Below are positions 26,014 to 35,236 of a stretch of DNA of 64,000 nt, piece by piece (position 1 is the first letter of the stretch; every line of letters begins with the position of its first letter). The stretch is from positions 62,001-126,000 of the forward strand of contig CANLWS010000001.1 of assembly GCA_947494925.1 (NCBI GenBank). Direction: 5' to 3'. The translations under genes and the position numbers were made by a program. The DNA is from an uncultured Alteromonadaceae bacterium (GTDB taxonomy: Bacteria > Pseudomonadota > Gammaproteobacteria > Enterobacterales > Alteromonadaceae). The notes below the pieces were generated by a model, which saw only the letters and a list, made by a program, of their open reading frames with translations, was not told the origin of the DNA and made no database searches.

Positions 26014-27648
26014 TCAATCTCCGTTAATTATCCAGGCTGCTGCTTTTTCGGCAATCATCATAGTTGGGCTGTTGGTATTACCGCTGGTGATTGTGGGCAT
26101 GACACTGGCATCTGCGATCCTCAATCGGCCTATTCCAAACACCTGCAATTTGCCATCTACGACTGCCATAGGATCTTCTTTAACACCCATTTTTGCCGTC
26201 CCCACCGGATGAAATATAGTGGTACCAATATCCCCTGCTCTTTCAGCTAATTGCTCATCACTTTGAAAATCAACGCCCGGTTTTATTTCTTCAGGACAAA
26301 AGGGGCTCAGCGCGTTCTGTGCACAAATATGTCTTACCACTCTAAGCGAGTCTGCTGCTACTTTTTTATCTTCTTCTGTGCTCAGGTAATTGGGTTGAAT
26401 CAGTGGGTTCTGACGGTAGTCGTCACTCTGAATGTTAACCGAACCACGGCTAGTAGGATTCAGATTCGCCACACTGGCGGTGAAAGCGGGAAAGTCATGC
26501 AGTGGCTCCCCGAAAGCATCCAGACTTAAGGGCTGAACATGAAATTGTAAATTCGCATGCTCTCTTCCCGGATCACTCTTGGTGAAAACACCCAATTGAG
26601 ACGGCGCCATGCTCATCGGCCCGCTGCGGTTAAAAGCGTATTCCGTACCTATTTTCAATTTACCCAACCAGGTAGAGGCCAACTCATTTAAAGTGTCAGT
26701 TCCCTTAACCCGGTAAACGGCGCGAATTTGCAGATGATCCTGAAGATTTTCACCAACACCAGGTAAGTGCCTGACTAAAGGTATATTGAATTTCCTGAGC
26801 AATTCCTGATTTCCTACACCAGACAATTGCAATATCTGTGGCGTGCCAATCGCTCCGGCGCATAGAACCACCTCTTTATCTGCAATCACCTGTCTACTCT
26901 GACCGTTTGAGACTAATTCAGCACCTGTGCATACCCGCTCACCATCACCTTGCGAAAACAACAGGCGTTTTACTTGTGTATTTGTCATCACTGTGAGGTT
27001 TTTGCGGTTTTTGATGGGCCGAAGAAAGGCTTTGGAGGTGTTCCAACGCCAACCTCTACGCTGGTTGACGTGAAAATAACCCACCCCACTATTGTCGCCC
27101 CGATTGAAATCTGTGGTTTTTGCAATTCCACACTGTTCAGCGGCATCAGAAAACGCATCAAGAATTTCCCAATGCAAACGCTGAGCCTCCACCCGCCATT
27201 CACCTCCTGAAGCATGATGCCCATTTTCGAGTTCAGATGATTGATCGAGCAGATAGTGATCCAGGTGTTTTTTAAAATCGGGCAATACCTGTGTCCAGGA
27301 CCAGGCTTGTTCCCTGCTGATTTTGGCCCAGTTGTCGTAATCTCTGGCTTGTCCACGCATGTATATCATGCCATTAATACTGGAACATCCACCGAGGGTT
27401 TTACCGCGAGGATAGATTAGTGCTCTGCCATTTAGTCCGGCTTCTGGCTGAGTTCTGAAGCACCAATCTGTGCGTGGGTTATTAATACAATAAAGATATC
27501 CAATCGGGATATGAATCCACGGATAGTCATCCGTTCCACCCGCTTCCACCAGCAGAACTCTACTCTTTGGATCCTGACTGAGTCGATTTGCCATCAGGCA
27601 ACCTGCAGAACCAGCACCTATTACGATATAGTCAAATGATTCAGCCAA
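26014..27648 (-). CDS. GMC-family FAD-dependent oxidoreductase (choline-dehydrogenase-like)
   Basis: A 544-residue GMC flavoprotein. The FAD motif YIVIGAGSAGCLMANRLS is at residues 6-23, then GMC signature 1 (YPRGKTLGGCSSINGMIYMRG), signature 2 (GAIGTPQILQLSGVG), and the catalytic His region FHPVGTAKMG with the Asn in SGNTNSPTMM. Family members oxidise alcohols such as choline or aliphatic alcohols. No betB or betI is nearby, so choline as substrate is doubtful. It is followed on the same strand's upstream side by an SDR gene; the gap of 111 bp makes co-transcription possible. Confidence 0.92.
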   Translation of the reverse strand: MAESFDYIVIGAGSAGCLMANRLSQDPKSRVLLVEAGGTDDYPWIHIPIGYLYCINNPRTDWCFRTQPEAGLNGRALIYPRGKTLGGCSSINGMIYMRGQARDYDNWAKISREQAWSWTQVLPDFKKHLDHYLLDQSSELENGHHASGGEWRVEAQRLHWEILDAFSDAAEQCGIAKTTDFNRGDNSGVGYFHVNQRRGWRWNTSKAFLRPIKNRKNLTVMTNTQVKRLLFSQGDGERVCTGAELVSNGQSRQVIADKEVVLCAGAIGTPQILQLSGVGNQELLRKFNIPLVRHLPGVGENLQDHLQIRAVYRVKGTDTLNELASTWLGKLKIGTEYAFNRSGPMSMAPSQLGVFTKSDPGREHANLQFHVQPLSLDAFGEPLHDFPAFTASVANLNPTSRGSVNIQSDDYRQNPLIQPNYLSTEEDKKVAADSLRVVRHICAQNALSPFCPEEIKPGVDFQSDEQLAERAGDIGTTIFHPVGTAKMGVKEDPMAVVDGKLQVFGIGRLRIADASVMPTITSGNTNSPTMMIAEKAAAWIINGD

Positions 27649-27759
27649 TATTAAGATGACTCCATTAAAATCTGGAGCCTCTACCCTAACTCATGTCTTT
27701 GTTTTAAGGCAAAAGGGATTTATACCAAACAGTAATGGTATTACTTATCTTGTGGTTAA

Positions 27760-28461
27760 TTATCGAGAAAACCCATACAGGCCAATATTTTCAATGAACA
27801 CACCTTCTGGCTGACTCAGCAAATACACAACCGCATTGGCTAAATCATCAACCTGCAACCAACCGGGTGATTGGTCCTGAACACGCTCTGGCTTAGGAAC
27901 CTGAACCAAACCGGGACAGAGACTGTGGACTTTAATGCCAAATTGACGCACCTCCTCCTGCAAAGCCAGACCAAACCCCAATACGGCAAATTTGGAAGCA
28001 CAGTAAGGCGCAGCTCTTTCGTAGCCATTTTTTGCCGCCTGGGAAGCGATATTAATAATAAAGCCACCACGTTTTTTCATATTGGGCAGCACCGCCTGAC
28101 TGAGCAAAAAGGTGGCTTTTGCATTGGTGTCCATCACCATATCCCAATCACTCTCAGGGCATTCTTCTACCAGGTGCTGAACACCTAGACCTGCATTGTT
28201 TATCAGCACATCCACACGCCCCAGATCTGCCATTACCTGCTCCACAGCCTGAGTGATCTGACTTGCTTGTTGCACATCCACCTTGACAACAATGCTCTTG
28301 GATTTGTGCTGCGCACTAATCATTGCCTGAGTTTCTTCCAAGGCTGCAACATTACGTCCTAGCAGCGCTACTTGCATACCTTGCTCAGCCAGCGCGACAG
28401 AGATAGCACGACCTATTCCACTGCCGGCACCAGTCACCACCGCAACTTTGTCATTAAACAT
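27760..28461 (-). CDS. Short-chain dehydrogenase/reductase
   Basis: A 233-residue classical SDR. It shows TGAGSGIG at residues 11-18, the NNAG motif, the Ser in INIASQAAKNG, and the YCASKF catalytic Tyr/Lys. It should use NAD(P)H on an alcohol or ketone. It precedes the GMC oxidoreductase gene on the minus strand, so the two could act one after the other on the same alcohol. Substrate unknown. Confidence 0.9.
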   Translation of the reverse strand: MFNDKVAVVTGAGSGIGRAISVALAEQGMQVALLGRNVAALEETQAMISAQHKSKSIVVKVDVQQASQITQAVEQVMADLGRVDVLINNAGLGVQHLVEECPESDWDMVMDTNAKATFLLSQAVLPNMKKRGGFIINIASQAAKNGYERAAPYCASKFAVLGFGLALQEEVRQFGIKVHSLCPGLVQVPKPERVQDQSPGWLQVDDLANAVVYLLSQPEGVFIENIGLYGFSR

Positions 28462-28649
28462 ACTTTTATTCTCGTTATATTGGAAATGATGAGCAGTTTA
28501 CTCTGTCGATTGTGGAGATGCCTGATGAATACGTATCCAAAGAATTTACAAAGACATATTCGCTGTTACCGAGTTATGATTATTTTACAAGTACGCACAG
28601 CCAGTTCGGCCAAACTTTATAACAAAGCCAGTCTTAATTGCGGGGACCT

Positions 28650-29006
28650 ATGATAGATGTTTTTCACGCCGAAGAAATTACTTTGGAACAGATCCAATCG
28701 GCCGAAAACGAGCGAATTGCCATTGAGCTGGTTGTGTCATCACTAGCACACTACAAGAAAGCCGCACGAGTTAAACACTCTGAGCTGGATATTGCTTTTG
28801 CTGCTACAGGAGGGCCAACTCAATGGTTAAATTCTGAAGCCCTCGATATTAATGTTTCACCTGAACCAGAGCGGGCGACACAGTATGGGGACATACTTGT
28901 GGAGCAGGGTACAGGTTATGTCAACTTATCTACTCCAGCAGGCTTTATCCCGCTCGTTGATGTAATTGAGCGGGAGGGTAAGCTGCAGAAAATTATTTAT
29001 TCCTGA
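28650..29006 (+). CDS. Conserved-looking cytoplasmic protein of unknown function
   Basis: A 118-residue protein with no signal peptide or membrane segment. The ATG at 28650 has GGGGA immediately upstream; the frame opens 12 bp earlier at a TTG. The N-terminal third is helical and acidic (EEITLEQIQSAENERIAIELVVSSLAHYKKA); the rest is probably beta. It overlaps the convergent TPR lipoprotein gene by 10 bp. No family recognised. Confidence 0.55.
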   Translation: MIDVFHAEEITLEQIQSAENERIAIELVVSSLAHYKKAARVKHSELDIAFAATGGPTQWLNSEALDINVSPEPERATQYGDILVEQGTGYVNLSTPAGFIPLVDVIEREGKLQKIIYS

Positions 29007-30187
29007 GGTTTTACAGAATCCCGTGAGACCGGTCCAAAACTAGACAGCTTAGCTTGGTAAATGTGTTGCTCTTCAGGCACATAGGTCCAGGATAATGCCT
29101 GCTCCATTGCAGCTTTGGCTTTACGGGAGTGACCGATTGCATGGTAGGCTTTAGCTAAACCAAAATGCATCTCATGTAAGTAAGGGCCCACTTCTATTGC
29201 ACGGGAATAATATTTAATCGCTCTGTAATACTGTTTGCGATCGTAAAATTCGTTGGCCAGATCAAACCAGCGATATGGATTGTCATCCTCAATACCGTCA
29301 ATTTTCTCCTGTAAGGCTAACGCTTCCTGATCTCGTCCTTGTTCTTCTAATAATAAGCTGTAATTACTTAGTAAATTCACTGACCCCGAGCTGTGTTCCA
29401 TTGCGTAGCGATAAATTTTCTCAGCTTGCGCTAAATCTCCACTTTGCTTAAACAGTACGGCAAGCGAATTAAGTGAAGACGGATTTTGAGGCGATATTGA
29501 AAGTGCTTTGTTCAACAGTGAAAGTGCTAGTGGGTAATCTTCCGCCACCAGCGCATCACCCGCCAGATTATTGTAAAACAAGGCGACAAAGTCTTCTTCT
29601 GGCACGCGTTTACCAGCAACATTGGCGCTATTCGGAAAGTAGTCGATGACGATTTTTCGTTTAATAAACTCTAGCCCATCTTCTCTTTTGATTGACTCAT
29701 TGTCGTGCAGATGTGTACGCACATGATAGGACAGGGTCATCAGATTACGATGTCGATGATAAATGGGAGCTGAATTCACTTTTTCATAGCTGATATCCAA
29801 ATCTACCAGCTTAGCCAGTGCAGTTGTCACAATGGCCAGCGTCAGACAATTTCCTGACATCTGATTCAGCGCATCATTGGCCTGAAGGGTTGCTCCGTGA
29901 TAGCTGAACTGATCCAGAGATCGATCCATATACTGATATAAACGCTTTATCCCTCTCATTCCCTGATTTGCAGGATCGTAATAATAATCCAGGAACTCTT
30001 TCTTTTGAGTTTCGGTCAGAGCGTATAGGCCTTTTTGATCGGGTATTTCCACGGGCTCAAACAATGCTTTATTGTAATTTAACTGTGGAATTTTAACTTC
30101 AGCGACGATTTTATTTTTAACAGGTGTAGCTGTGCATCCAGTCAGGGTAAGCAGAAATAGTGCAAATGCAATCGAGTAAGCTTTCAT
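28997..30187 (-). CDS. Lipoprotein with transglutaminase-like segment and TPR repeats
   Basis: A 396-residue protein with signal peptide and lipobox LTGC (Cys at residue 18). Residues about 100-160 resemble a transglutaminase core (SGNCLTLAIVTTALAKL with the Cys, then a His-rich stretch IYHRHRNLMTLSYHV). From about 205 onward at least four TPR units follow (YPLALSLLNKALSISPQNPSSLNSLAVLFKQ and similar). GGAGG precedes the ATG by nine bases. Probably an envelope scaffold or peptidase-like protein; its target is unknown. Confidence 0.8.
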   Translation of the reverse strand: MKAYSIAFALFLLTLTGCTATPVKNKIVAEVKIPQLNYNKALFEPVEIPDQKGLYALTETQKKEFLDYYYDPANQGMRGIKRLYQYMDRSLDQFSYHGATLQANDALNQMSGNCLTLAIVTTALAKLVDLDISYEKVNSAPIYHRHRNLMTLSYHVRTHLHDNESIKREDGLEFIKRKIVIDYFPNSANVAGKRVPEEDFVALFYNNLAGDALVAEDYPLALSLLNKALSISPQNPSSLNSLAVLFKQSGDLAQAEKIYRYAMEHSSGSVNLLSNYSLLLEEQGRDQEALALQEKIDGIEDDNPYRWFDLANEFYDRKQYYRAIKYYSRAIEVGPYLHEMHFGLAKAYHAIGHSRKAKAAMEQALSWTYVPEEQHIYQAKLSSFGPVSRDSVKPQE

Positions 30188-30219
30188 TAACTCGAACCTC
30201 CGTGCGTTTATCGAACTTA

Positions 30220-30969
30220 TTACCAGTAACGCTCCATACTGATTTGTCCAGGTGACCGGCGCAAGTGTTTTTTAAGACCAAACCCTTCCAGAACACTCAT
30301 AGTCTGAGCAATCATATCGGGATTCCCACACAACATTACCTGACTGTTATCTGGGTGTAACCCGCACCCAGCACATTCCTGAATATGATGATTTTCTAGC
30401 AAAGCAGGAATACGTCCTTTCAGGTAACCTTCTTTTTGCTCCCTGCTCACAATTGGAACAAAAGTAAGCTGGCCAGGATATTTTTCCTGCAGTGATTCTA
30501 TGAGCGGCATATAAGCCATATCATTTATGTGGCGCACGGCGTAAACCAAAATGACTTTTTTATAGGATTGCCAGGGCTGTTCAGTTTGCATGATAGACAA
30601 AAATGGCCCTACGCCAGTTCCCGTTGCCACCAACCAGAGCACGTCGCTTTCTGGCACTTCATCCAGGACCAGAAAACCTGTCGCGGGTGAAAGGACCTTG
30701 AGGCTATCTCCCTCACTCACCTTATGCAATTTTGGCGATAGTGCACCTTCTTCAACAGGCACTGCGATAATTTCCAATTCATTGTCTTGCGGATTACTGA
30801 CCAGAGAGTATGGTCTTGATAGCACTTTGTCTTCACCATCCAGCATCCCTACCTTAGTGAACTGTCCTGCTTTGTATGATGGAAAATCAGCGCATTGAAA
30901 CACCAGACTGAAAAGGTGATCGTTCCAATCAATACGTCGCGTTACTTTCGCATCAAGCCACTGTGCCAT
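30220..30969 (-). CDS. fpr: Ferredoxin-NADP(+) reductase
   Basis: A 249-residue flavoprotein with an FAD domain (RPYSLVSNP, about residue 51) and an NADP domain (VATGTGVGPFLSIM; VMLCGNPDMI), ending in the ERYW C-terminus typical of bacterial subclass-I Fpr. It moves electrons between NADPH and ferredoxin or flavodoxin and supports Fe-S and oxidative-stress functions. The start at 30969 is preferred because AAGGAG is eight bases away; the ATG at 30975 is only two bases from it. Confidence 0.93.
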   Translation of the reverse strand: MAQWLDAKVTRRIDWNDHLFSLVFQCADFPSYKAGQFTKVGMLDGEDKVLSRPYSLVSNPQDNELEIIAVPVEEGALSPKLHKVSEGDSLKVLSPATGFLVLDEVPESDVLWLVATGTGVGPFLSIMQTEQPWQSYKKVILVYAVRHINDMAYMPLIESLQEKYPGQLTFVPIVSREQKEGYLKGRIPALLENHHIQECAGCGLHPDNSQVMLCGNPDMIAQTMSVLEGFGLKKHLRRSPGQISMERYW

Positions 30970-31066
30970 GCCCATATCTCCTTGTTGTGTGAATAGCTAC
31001 GCTAGCACGGAGATTCTCATTTTCCTACCCGTTTGATCCGGCATCTGTGCTTACAGACTACCAGCA

Positions 31067-31708
31067 CTATTGTTGAAAGAATTCACTTCGTGACACGGGG
31101 TCTGTCTTAAACACCCCACCCAACGCACTTGTTTTGGTGTAGGAGTTGCTGTCCCTAATCCCACGGGCTTTGACACAATAATGTGTGGCATCAATAGTGA
31201 CTGCCACATCTTCGGTATCCACTAAAGCCTGCATGGCAACAAGTACTTGTTGAGTGAGTCTTTCCTGTACTTGGGGACGTTGTGCAAAAAAACTCAGAAT
31301 CCGGTTTATTTTAGATAAGCCGATAACCTTGTCTTTAGGAATATAAGCAACACTCGCTGACCCGTCTATGGTGATAAAGTGATGTTCGCAGGTGCTGGTC
31401 AAATCAATATTGCTGACTCTGACCATTTCAGATGTATTCATTTTGTTTTCAATTGCAGTGATCTTGGGAAAAGTTGAGTAGTCCAGCCCGCTAAAAATTT
31501 CATTCACATACATTTTGGCAATTCTGTTTGGCGTGTCGGCCAAACTGTCATCATTTAGGTCCAAGCCTAGAGTCTGCATAATATCCTGCATAGACATGGC
31601 TATTTTCTGGCGTTTTTCCGCCTCAGAAAAACCGTTGTCAAACATAGGCGTTTCCAGCCCGTATCGCTCCAATGCGCTTCTCACTTTGATTGCTTCTTCA
31701 CTAAGCAT
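31067..31708 (-). CDS. folE: GTP cyclohydrolase I
   Basis: A 213-residue type I FolE. The zinc site is visible as TCEHHF (Cys and His) with the later HYCVKARG (Cys), along with the conserved [14 protein letters not shown]. It converts GTP into 7,8-dihydroneopterin triphosphate, the first step of folate and tetrahydromonapterin synthesis. It diverges from folM across 131 bp, so pterin formation and the final reduction may be co-regulated. Confidence 0.96.
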   Translation of the reverse strand: MLSEEAIKVRSALERYGLETPMFDNGFSEAEKRQKIAMSMQDIMQTLGLDLNDDSLADTPNRIAKMYVNEIFSGLDYSTFPKITAIENKMNTSEMVRVSNIDLTSTCEHHFITIDGSASVAYIPKDKVIGLSKINRILSFFAQRPQVQERLTQQVLVAMQALVDTEDVAVTIDATHYCVKARGIRDSNSYTKTSALGGVFKTDPVSRSEFFQQ

Positions 31709-31773
31709 TATGTGTTGTCCTATCGCTAACTTTGTGTCTTATACGCCTGACTTAGCTGTTTCGGATTAATAAA

Positions 31774-31789
31774 ATCGACATTTTTCGAT
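31774..31789. promoter_or_regulatory. Small inverted repeat in the folE-folM divergent region
   Basis: ATCGA-N6-TCGAT lies midway between the two divergent start codons (31708 and 31840). The arms are short, so a shared operator is only a suggestion. Confidence 0.25.
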
Positions 31790-31839
31790 CTACTGTTACT
31801 TTTTCTGCGTAAACTCTGACATCACGCAACGGAGAATAT

Positions 31840-32553
31840 ATGACAGCATCGAATACCATCATTATTACAGGCGGATCGCAGCGACTAGGGAAGGCTATGG
31901 CTATAACGTTGCAAAACAGCGGATACCAGGTTGTCATCACCTATCGCACTCCCAAACCCGAATTAACTGAACTGGAAAAGATGGGGATCACAATCAAGCA
32001 AGCCGATTTTTCGTCCGATGCAGGCATTCAGGATTTTATAACTTGGGCCACCGGGTGCTTCACCCAGCTACGCGCCATTGTGCACAATGCCTCAGACTGG
32101 TGTGCAGAATCAGATGATTTGCCTGCCGCTGAGACCATCAGCAGGATGATGCAAATCCATGCCAGTGCACCCTATCAGATTAATCTGGCATTGGCTCATT
32201 TGTTGGAGCAAGGCCCGCAGTTCGGCGATATCATCCACATGACGGATTACGTTCACGAGACCGGAAGCAAAAAACACATTGCCTACGCGGCAAGTAAGGC
32301 TGCGCTGCAAAATTTAACCTTATCTTTTGCGTCCTCACTCGCTCCTCATATTAAAGTGAATGCCATCGCGCCAGCATTGTTGATGTTCAACGATTCTGAT
32401 GATGAAGACTACAAAGCAAAGGCTCTGAGTAAATCTTTGTTGGAAACCTGTCCTGGTGCCGAAGAAGCCGTAAAAGCCGTACAATACTTACTAGACAGTG
32501 ACTATATAACCGGACGCTGCCTTTCGCTGGACGGTGGTCGGCATCTGAAATAA
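31840..32553 (+). CDS. folM: Dihydromonapterin reductase (FolM-type SDR)
   Basis: A 237-residue SDR with a modified cofactor motif TGGSQRLG (residues 10-17) and the FolM-typical blocks YQVVITYRTPKPELTELEKMG, QADFSSDAGIQDF and LRAIVHNASDW, with YAASKAALQ as the catalytic Tyr/Lys. It reduces dihydromonapterin to the tetrahydro form. Placement opposite folE supports the call. GGAG lies five bases before the ATG. No folX is in the window. Confidence 0.92.
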   Translation: MTASNTIIITGGSQRLGKAMAITLQNSGYQVVITYRTPKPELTELEKMGITIKQADFSSDAGIQDFITWATGCFTQLRAIVHNASDWCAESDDLPAAETISRMMQIHASAPYQINLALAHLLEQGPQFGDIIHMTDYVHETGSKKHIAYAASKAALQNLTLSFASSLAPHIKVNAIAPALLMFNDSDDEDYKAKALSKSLLETCPGAEEAVKAVQYLLDSDYITGRCLSLDGGRHLK

Positions 32554-32600
32554 TGGCGATTCAGCTATCGCTAAGCCCGCGGTCGCCTTACCTTCAGGCG

Positions 32601-33206
32601 CTAATGATTAATCACTGTAGAATCAAAATCACTCTCCAGCGAGCGCTTTACACTCCCAGGTATTGCCATTGCATCAACCTCATAATGAGGGTGATCAACG
32701 CCTGAATAAACTTCTGCACCTGATTTCCAGGCTCGGATCATTTCCGGGCTAAACTCGAATCGCAAAAAATGTACCGACGATGTTTTTTCATCAGTTTCTC
32801 TTTCCAGATCCTCATTGGCGATAGGATGGACTTTTTCGAATCCTTCAACCTGCAAAAATATAACCTTTTCCACTCCTATCAACTCGGCCAGTCTGATTTT
32901 TCGCTCCTGGGGATCATCATACTCAATCATCATTGTGGCCTTGAGATTTTGACCGTCAGGAATAAGGGGATTATAGGCTTCTAGTTCCTCTTCAATGCCG
33001 GATTTTTCGAATATGCGTTCGATTCTCAGCATTTCCTGAACCTGGTACTGAATTGTTTTAGCATCCTCGAAAAGCAGACGGATATTGTCTGCCAGGTCCA
33101 GGTGACGATTTTTCTTATGCTCCAATACACTTGCACGATAGGTTGGCCGACACTCGGAATATTCTTCCAGGCTCATTAAGTTTTCTCTTGATAATTTATT
33201 CATCAT
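32601..33206 (-). CDS. DUF3501 family protein
   Basis: A 201-residue cytoplasmic protein matching DUF3501 (LSLEEYSECRPTYRASVLEHKKNR, MLRIERIFEKSGIEEELEAYNPLIPDG). These proteins are almost always encoded next to a rubrerythrin and a CCG-domain Fe-S protein, exactly as here. Biochemical role unknown; a part in peroxide or oxygen protection is inferred from the neighbours. It lies 9 bp after the Fe-S gene; AGGAG is six bases before the first ATG. Confidence 0.88.
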   Translation of the reverse strand: MMNKLSRENLMSLEEYSECRPTYRASVLEHKKNRHLDLADNIRLLFEDAKTIQYQVQEMLRIERIFEKSGIEEELEAYNPLIPDGQNLKATMMIEYDDPQERKIRLAELIGVEKVIFLQVEGFEKVHPIANEDLERETDEKTSSVHFLRFEFSPEMIRAWKSGAEVYSGVDHPHYEVDAMAIPGSVKRSLESDFDSTVINH

Positions 33207-33215
33207 TGTATTCTC

Positions 33216-34562
33216 CTAACCGGGCAATCCATATGCAATTCGCAACAGTGACATAGGATGAGTGGGATGCTCAGTTGATTCGGATAAATTCGCAATGTGG
33301 GTGCCCGCCATCGGGCAATCACTGGCCAAATGGTCTGGCTTTAGCTGATCAACTTTCCTGACAACGGGACGTGCGATTTTGACGGACTTATCCCGTGTTT
33401 CCAGTTTCACTGCATAAGTGCCGTCATGGCCCGAGCAACGCTCTTGTGGATGGACATTAGTATTGGGGATCAATGCCAGAACATCCCGGGTTTTTAGGCC
33501 AATATTCTGCACCCGTAAATGGCAGGCAACGTGATAGGCAATATCCCCTAGTTCCGTTTTGAATTCTGTACTTAACGCCCCACCTTTATGACGTAAAAAC
33601 AGGTATTCGAAGGGATCGTAAAATGCGTTCTTTACTGCCAGCACCTGTTCATCTTCAGGGTACATCAGCGGTAATTCCTGTTTGAACATCAACACACAGG
33701 AGGGAACGGGTGCAATGAGATCAAATCCCTGCTGAACCAATTCGTATAAAATCGGGATATTGGCTTTTTTGGCGCGGTGAACGGCATCCAAATCGCCTAA
33801 CTCCAATTTGGGCATCCCGCAACATTGTTCAGTGGGAACCAATTCAATATGAATATTATTGTGCTGAAAGACATTGACGAAATCGTCGCCCAGATGAGGA
33901 CTATTGTGATTGCCGTAACAGGTGGCAAAGAGTGCGACCTTTCCTTTGGTTTTCCCTACTTCTGTCGCCACAATCGGTTTGACCATAGGGGCCACACGTT
34001 TGCGCAACGTTTTGCTGAAGTATTCCGGCACAGGTGCGTCGTGGTGTATATCAAAATTAGACTCAAGTAACTTCCTGAAAGTGGCATTTTTATTCAGCGC
34101 ATTAACAGTTACATCAACAATTGGAATGCTCGCCAACTTGCCGACTGTATCAGTGCTGGTCAGAATCTTGTCACGCCGGGAAGCCCCATTTTCACGATAG
34201 TTAATCGCCTTAGCGCGCAACATCAGGTGAGGGAAATCCACGTTCCATTCATGGGGCGGAACATAGGGACATTTGCTCATGTAACACATGTCGCACATGT
34301 AACACTGATCCACGACTTTTTGATAGTCTTCCTTTGCTACACCATCCACTTCCATGGTTTCAGACTCATCAACAAGGTCAAATAAAGTCGGAAAGGAGTC
34401 ACACAAACTGACGCAGCGCCGACATCCGTGACAGATATCAAACACCCTTTCCAACTCTTTATTTAAAGAGTTTTTGTCCCAAAAATCATCAGTTCTCCAT
34501 TCAATAGGATGACGCGTGGGTGCTTCAAGGCTCCCTTCTCGGGTGGTTTTTCCGGCACACAT
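33216..34562 (-). CDS. GlpC/HdrD-like Fe-S oxidoreductase with two CCG domains
   Basis: A 448-residue protein. The N-terminal part has two ferredoxin-type cysteine clusters (CHGCRRCVSLC near residue 43 and CYMCDMCYMSKC near 87). The C-terminal half contains cysteine-rich CCG-type domains (EQCCGMPKLELGD; HVACHL...RCSGHDG...SDCPMAG). This is the heterodisulfide-reductase/GlpC arrangement. It probably passes electrons to the rubrerythrin encoded upstream. It is the middle gene of the rubrerythrin, Fe-S protein, DUF3501 operon. Confidence 0.88.
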   Translation of the reverse strand: MCAGKTTREGSLEAPTRHPIEWRTDDFWDKNSLNKELERVFDICHGCRRCVSLCDSFPTLFDLVDESETMEVDGVAKEDYQKVVDQCYMCDMCYMSKCPYVPPHEWNVDFPHLMLRAKAINYRENGASRRDKILTSTDTVGKLASIPIVDVTVNALNKNATFRKLLESNFDIHHDAPVPEYFSKTLRKRVAPMVKPIVATEVGKTKGKVALFATCYGNHNSPHLGDDFVNVFQHNNIHIELVPTEQCCGMPKLELGDLDAVHRAKKANIPILYELVQQGFDLIAPVPSCVLMFKQELPLMYPEDEQVLAVKNAFYDPFEYLFLRHKGGALSTEFKTELGDIAYHVACHLRVQNIGLKTRDVLALIPNTNVHPQERCSGHDGTYAVKLETRDKSVKIARPVVRKVDQLKPDHLASDCPMAGTHIANLSESTEHPTHPMSLLRIAYGLPG

Positions 34563-34626
34563 ATCAAGTTCCTGGAAGAGGGAGCAAGCGAGTACCTGCT
34601 CCGCTTGAAATCACGTAAATGGTGTA

Positions 34627-35046
34627 TTAATCATCAAGGCCGTCGAGGGCTTTTTGGAAACGATTGGCGTGACTGCGCTCAGCTTTAGCTAGTGTCTCAA
34701 ACCAATCAGCAATCTCATCAAACCCTTCATCGCGAGCGGTTTTAGCCATGCCCGGATACATATCGGTATATTCGTGAGTTTCACCGGCAATGGCGGTTTT
34801 TAAATTTGCTTCAGTGGAACCAAAAGGCATTCCCGTTGCAGGATCTCCCGTCTCCTCAAGGTATTCAAGGTGCCCGTGTGCGTGACCGGTTTCACCTTCT
34901 GCGGTGGAGCGGAATACGGCAGCGACATCATTGTAACCCTCAACGTCGGCTTTTGATGCGAAGTAAAGATAGCGACGGTTTGCCTGGGATTCGCCAGCAA
35001 AAGCATCTTTCAAATTTTGTTCAGTTTTAGAATCTTTAAGTGACAT
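34627..35046 (-). CDS. Rubrerythrin-type diiron protein without rubredoxin domain
   Basis: A 139-residue four-helix ferritin-like protein. The diiron ligands appear in [31 protein letters not shown] and [11 protein letters not shown]. The C-terminal rubredoxin (CxxC pairs) of classical rubrerythrins is absent, and the neighbouring Fe-S protein may supply the electrons. Expected to reduce hydrogen peroxide in the cytoplasm. The start is ATG at 35046, with GGAG seven bases upstream; the frame opens earlier but lacks a site. Confidence 0.92.
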   Translation of the reverse strand: MSLKDSKTEQNLKDAFAGESQANRRYLYFASKADVEGYNDVAAVFRSTAEGETGHAHGHLEYLEETGDPATGMPFGSTEANLKTAIAGETHEYTDMYPGMAKTARDEGFDEIADWFETLAKAERSHANRFQKALDGLDD

Positions 35047-35236
35047 GAATTTTCTCCATTTGGTCAAAGTACACCGGTTGCCTCTTAACACTAGTAATCA
35101 AAATTGAATACATCAATTAAATAAAACGATTGGGTTAATCGACTTATTCAATTGGTTTCTTGTCGTATTGGCGAGAATTGTCTCAAGAAGTCATTTATAC
35201 TGCCGCCAGCATTATTTACTACAGGTCATTTAGTCT

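Noticed and set aside
25951-26529. Plus-strand frames of 92-99 codons near the secF end
   Set aside because: Most of their length is antisense to the GMC oxidoreductase gene, which has clear family motifs.
28372-28653. Plus-strand 93-codon frame upstream of the gene at 28650
   Set aside because: It starts inside the SDR gene on the opposite strand, overlaps the better-supported start at 28650 and has no ribosome-binding sequence.
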